A DNA stretch of 7,106 bases. Origin: Planctomycetota bacterium (lineage in GTDB: Bacteria > Planctomycetota > Planctomycetia > Planctomycetales > Planctomycetaceae). Positions 6,547-7,106 of this stretch are shown piece by piece. The notes beneath the pieces are model-generated. The model saw only the letters and a list, made by a program, of their open reading frames with translations, ran no database searches and was not told the DNA's origin. Position numbers and translations under genes: made by a program. The stretch is taken from NCBI GenBank assembly GCA_024278285.1, contig JAJRTM010000407.1:1-7106 (forward strand), written 5' to 3'. Position 1 is the first letter of the stretch. Every line of letters begins with the position of its first letter.

Positions 6547-7106
6547 TTACTGTTCAGATAGTATTTTATTAATCTCGCAAACAACAAGAGAAGCAGCATC
6601 TTCTTTTATTCGATTCTCAGGATTCATATTCGATGAGTCACAGTGGGAAGATGGTACTTTCTTTAATTTGTCATGCAGTTCCTGATTAAAGGTATTTTGA
6701 AAATTAGTTGAATATTCTTGCAGTATGACTCCATCATGGTGCATCAAATGATGGGTTGCATTCTTAACCTGATGATTACGTACGGAGTTTGCAATAGGGA
6801 TAATGATTGCAGGAAGCCCAAGGGTATGTAATTCTGCCAGCGTTGTGCCTCCAGCGCGACAAATAACCAGAGTCGCTGCTTGATAAAATTCAACAGCAGA
6901 AGAGAAATAGGGGCGAATATCGGCATCGATACCTGCTGATTTGTACTGTTTATTCAGTTCGGTGATGATTTCTTCATTGGTTGTCCCTGTTTGATGCCTG
7001 ATCTTCCAACCCTCAATAGAACTCTTCTGTTCTTTCAAATAGTTGAGCATCGCCTGGTTGATTAAATGAGAACCTTGACTGCCCCCCTGTATCAAAAGTA
7101 AAGGAG
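6547..7106 (-). CDS. murG: MurG, UDP-GlcNAc:lipid I N-acetylglucosaminyltransferase, C-terminal part (truncated by the window edge)
   Basis: MurG is a peripheral inner-membrane GT-B glycosyltransferase that adds GlcNAc to lipid I to make lipid II for peptidoglycan. The frame is open to the right edge and reads PLLLIQGGSQGS, so the TTG at 7095 is internal and the N-terminal acceptor domain lies outside the window. The visible 186 or so residues are the nucleotide-sugar-binding domain. GGSQGS (7086-7069) matches the second Gly-rich motif. VICRAGGTTLAELHTLGLPA matches the CR.G..T..E donor-binding motif, and the following P.....NHQVKNA carries the conserved HQ..NA (HQ at 6774-6769). The C-terminal tail after VILQE is divergent and polar. 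No murC or other division/cell-wall gene follows; downstream come a 71-base repeat and an unrelated small gene. Sequence here is more A+T-rich than the left half of the window. Confidence 0.92.
   Translation of the reverse strand, partial: PLLLIQGGSQGSHLINQAMLNYLKEQKSSIEGWKIRHQTGTTNEEIITELNKQYKSAGIDADIRPYFSSAVEFYQAATLVICRAGGTTLAELHTLGLPAIIIPIANSVRNHQVKNATHHLMHHDGVILQEYSTNFQNTFNQELHDKLKKVPSSHCDSSNMNPENRIKEDAASLVVCEINKILSEQ

Overview
The window reads as chromosomal DNA from a Gram-negative-type bacterium, most likely a planctomycete. This is an inference from the style of the proteins (a class B PBP2, a siroheme sulfite reductase, HflX, MurG) and from a small coiled-coil plus winged-helix protein of a kind I associate with that phylum. 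No rRNA or other taxonomic marker is present, so the assignment is tentative.

Layout, left to right. (1) Positions 1-1482, plus strand: the 3' part of a penicillin-binding protein 2 gene (mrdA type) that runs off the left edge, with all three transpeptidase motifs intact. (2) 1483-1978: a convergent intergenic region. It holds a decayed minus-strand remnant of a group II intron, made of the C-terminal maturase part of the reverse transcriptase (with in-frame stops) followed by hairpins that look like the 3' end of the intron RNA. Small hairpin repeats follow. (3) 1979-3706, minus strand: a full-length assimilatory sulfite reductase hemoprotein (CysI/Sir). (4) 3707-4209: a divergent intergenic region of about 500 bases with no gene I can support. 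(5) 4210-5661, plus strand: full-length ribosome-associated GTPase HflX, starting at TTG, with an extra acidic stretch between G4 and G5. (6) 5662-5912: intergenic, with an imperfect inverted repeat and the first copy of a 71-base repeat. (7) 5913-6293, minus strand: a 126-residue coiled-coil/winged-helix protein of unknown function. (8) 6294-6546: its upstream region and the second copy of the 71-base repeat. (9) 6547-7106, minus strand: the C-terminal part of MurG, running off the right edge.

The genes do not form one operon. Orientation alternates and the gaps are long, so most are probably transcribed separately. PBP2 and MurG both serve peptidoglycan synthesis (cross-linking and lipid II formation) but lie at opposite ends with unrelated genes between. 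Sulfite reductase belongs to sulfur assimilation and HflX to ribosome rescue/recycling.

The most distinctive structure is the pair of 71-base direct repeats (5840-5910 and 6443-6513, 68/71 identical). They bracket the small winged-helix gene, and each copy sits just downstream of a minus-strand gene. This could be a duplicated or mobilised one-gene cassette, or a family of structured 3' elements. I did not find convincing evidence of a new multi-gene system.
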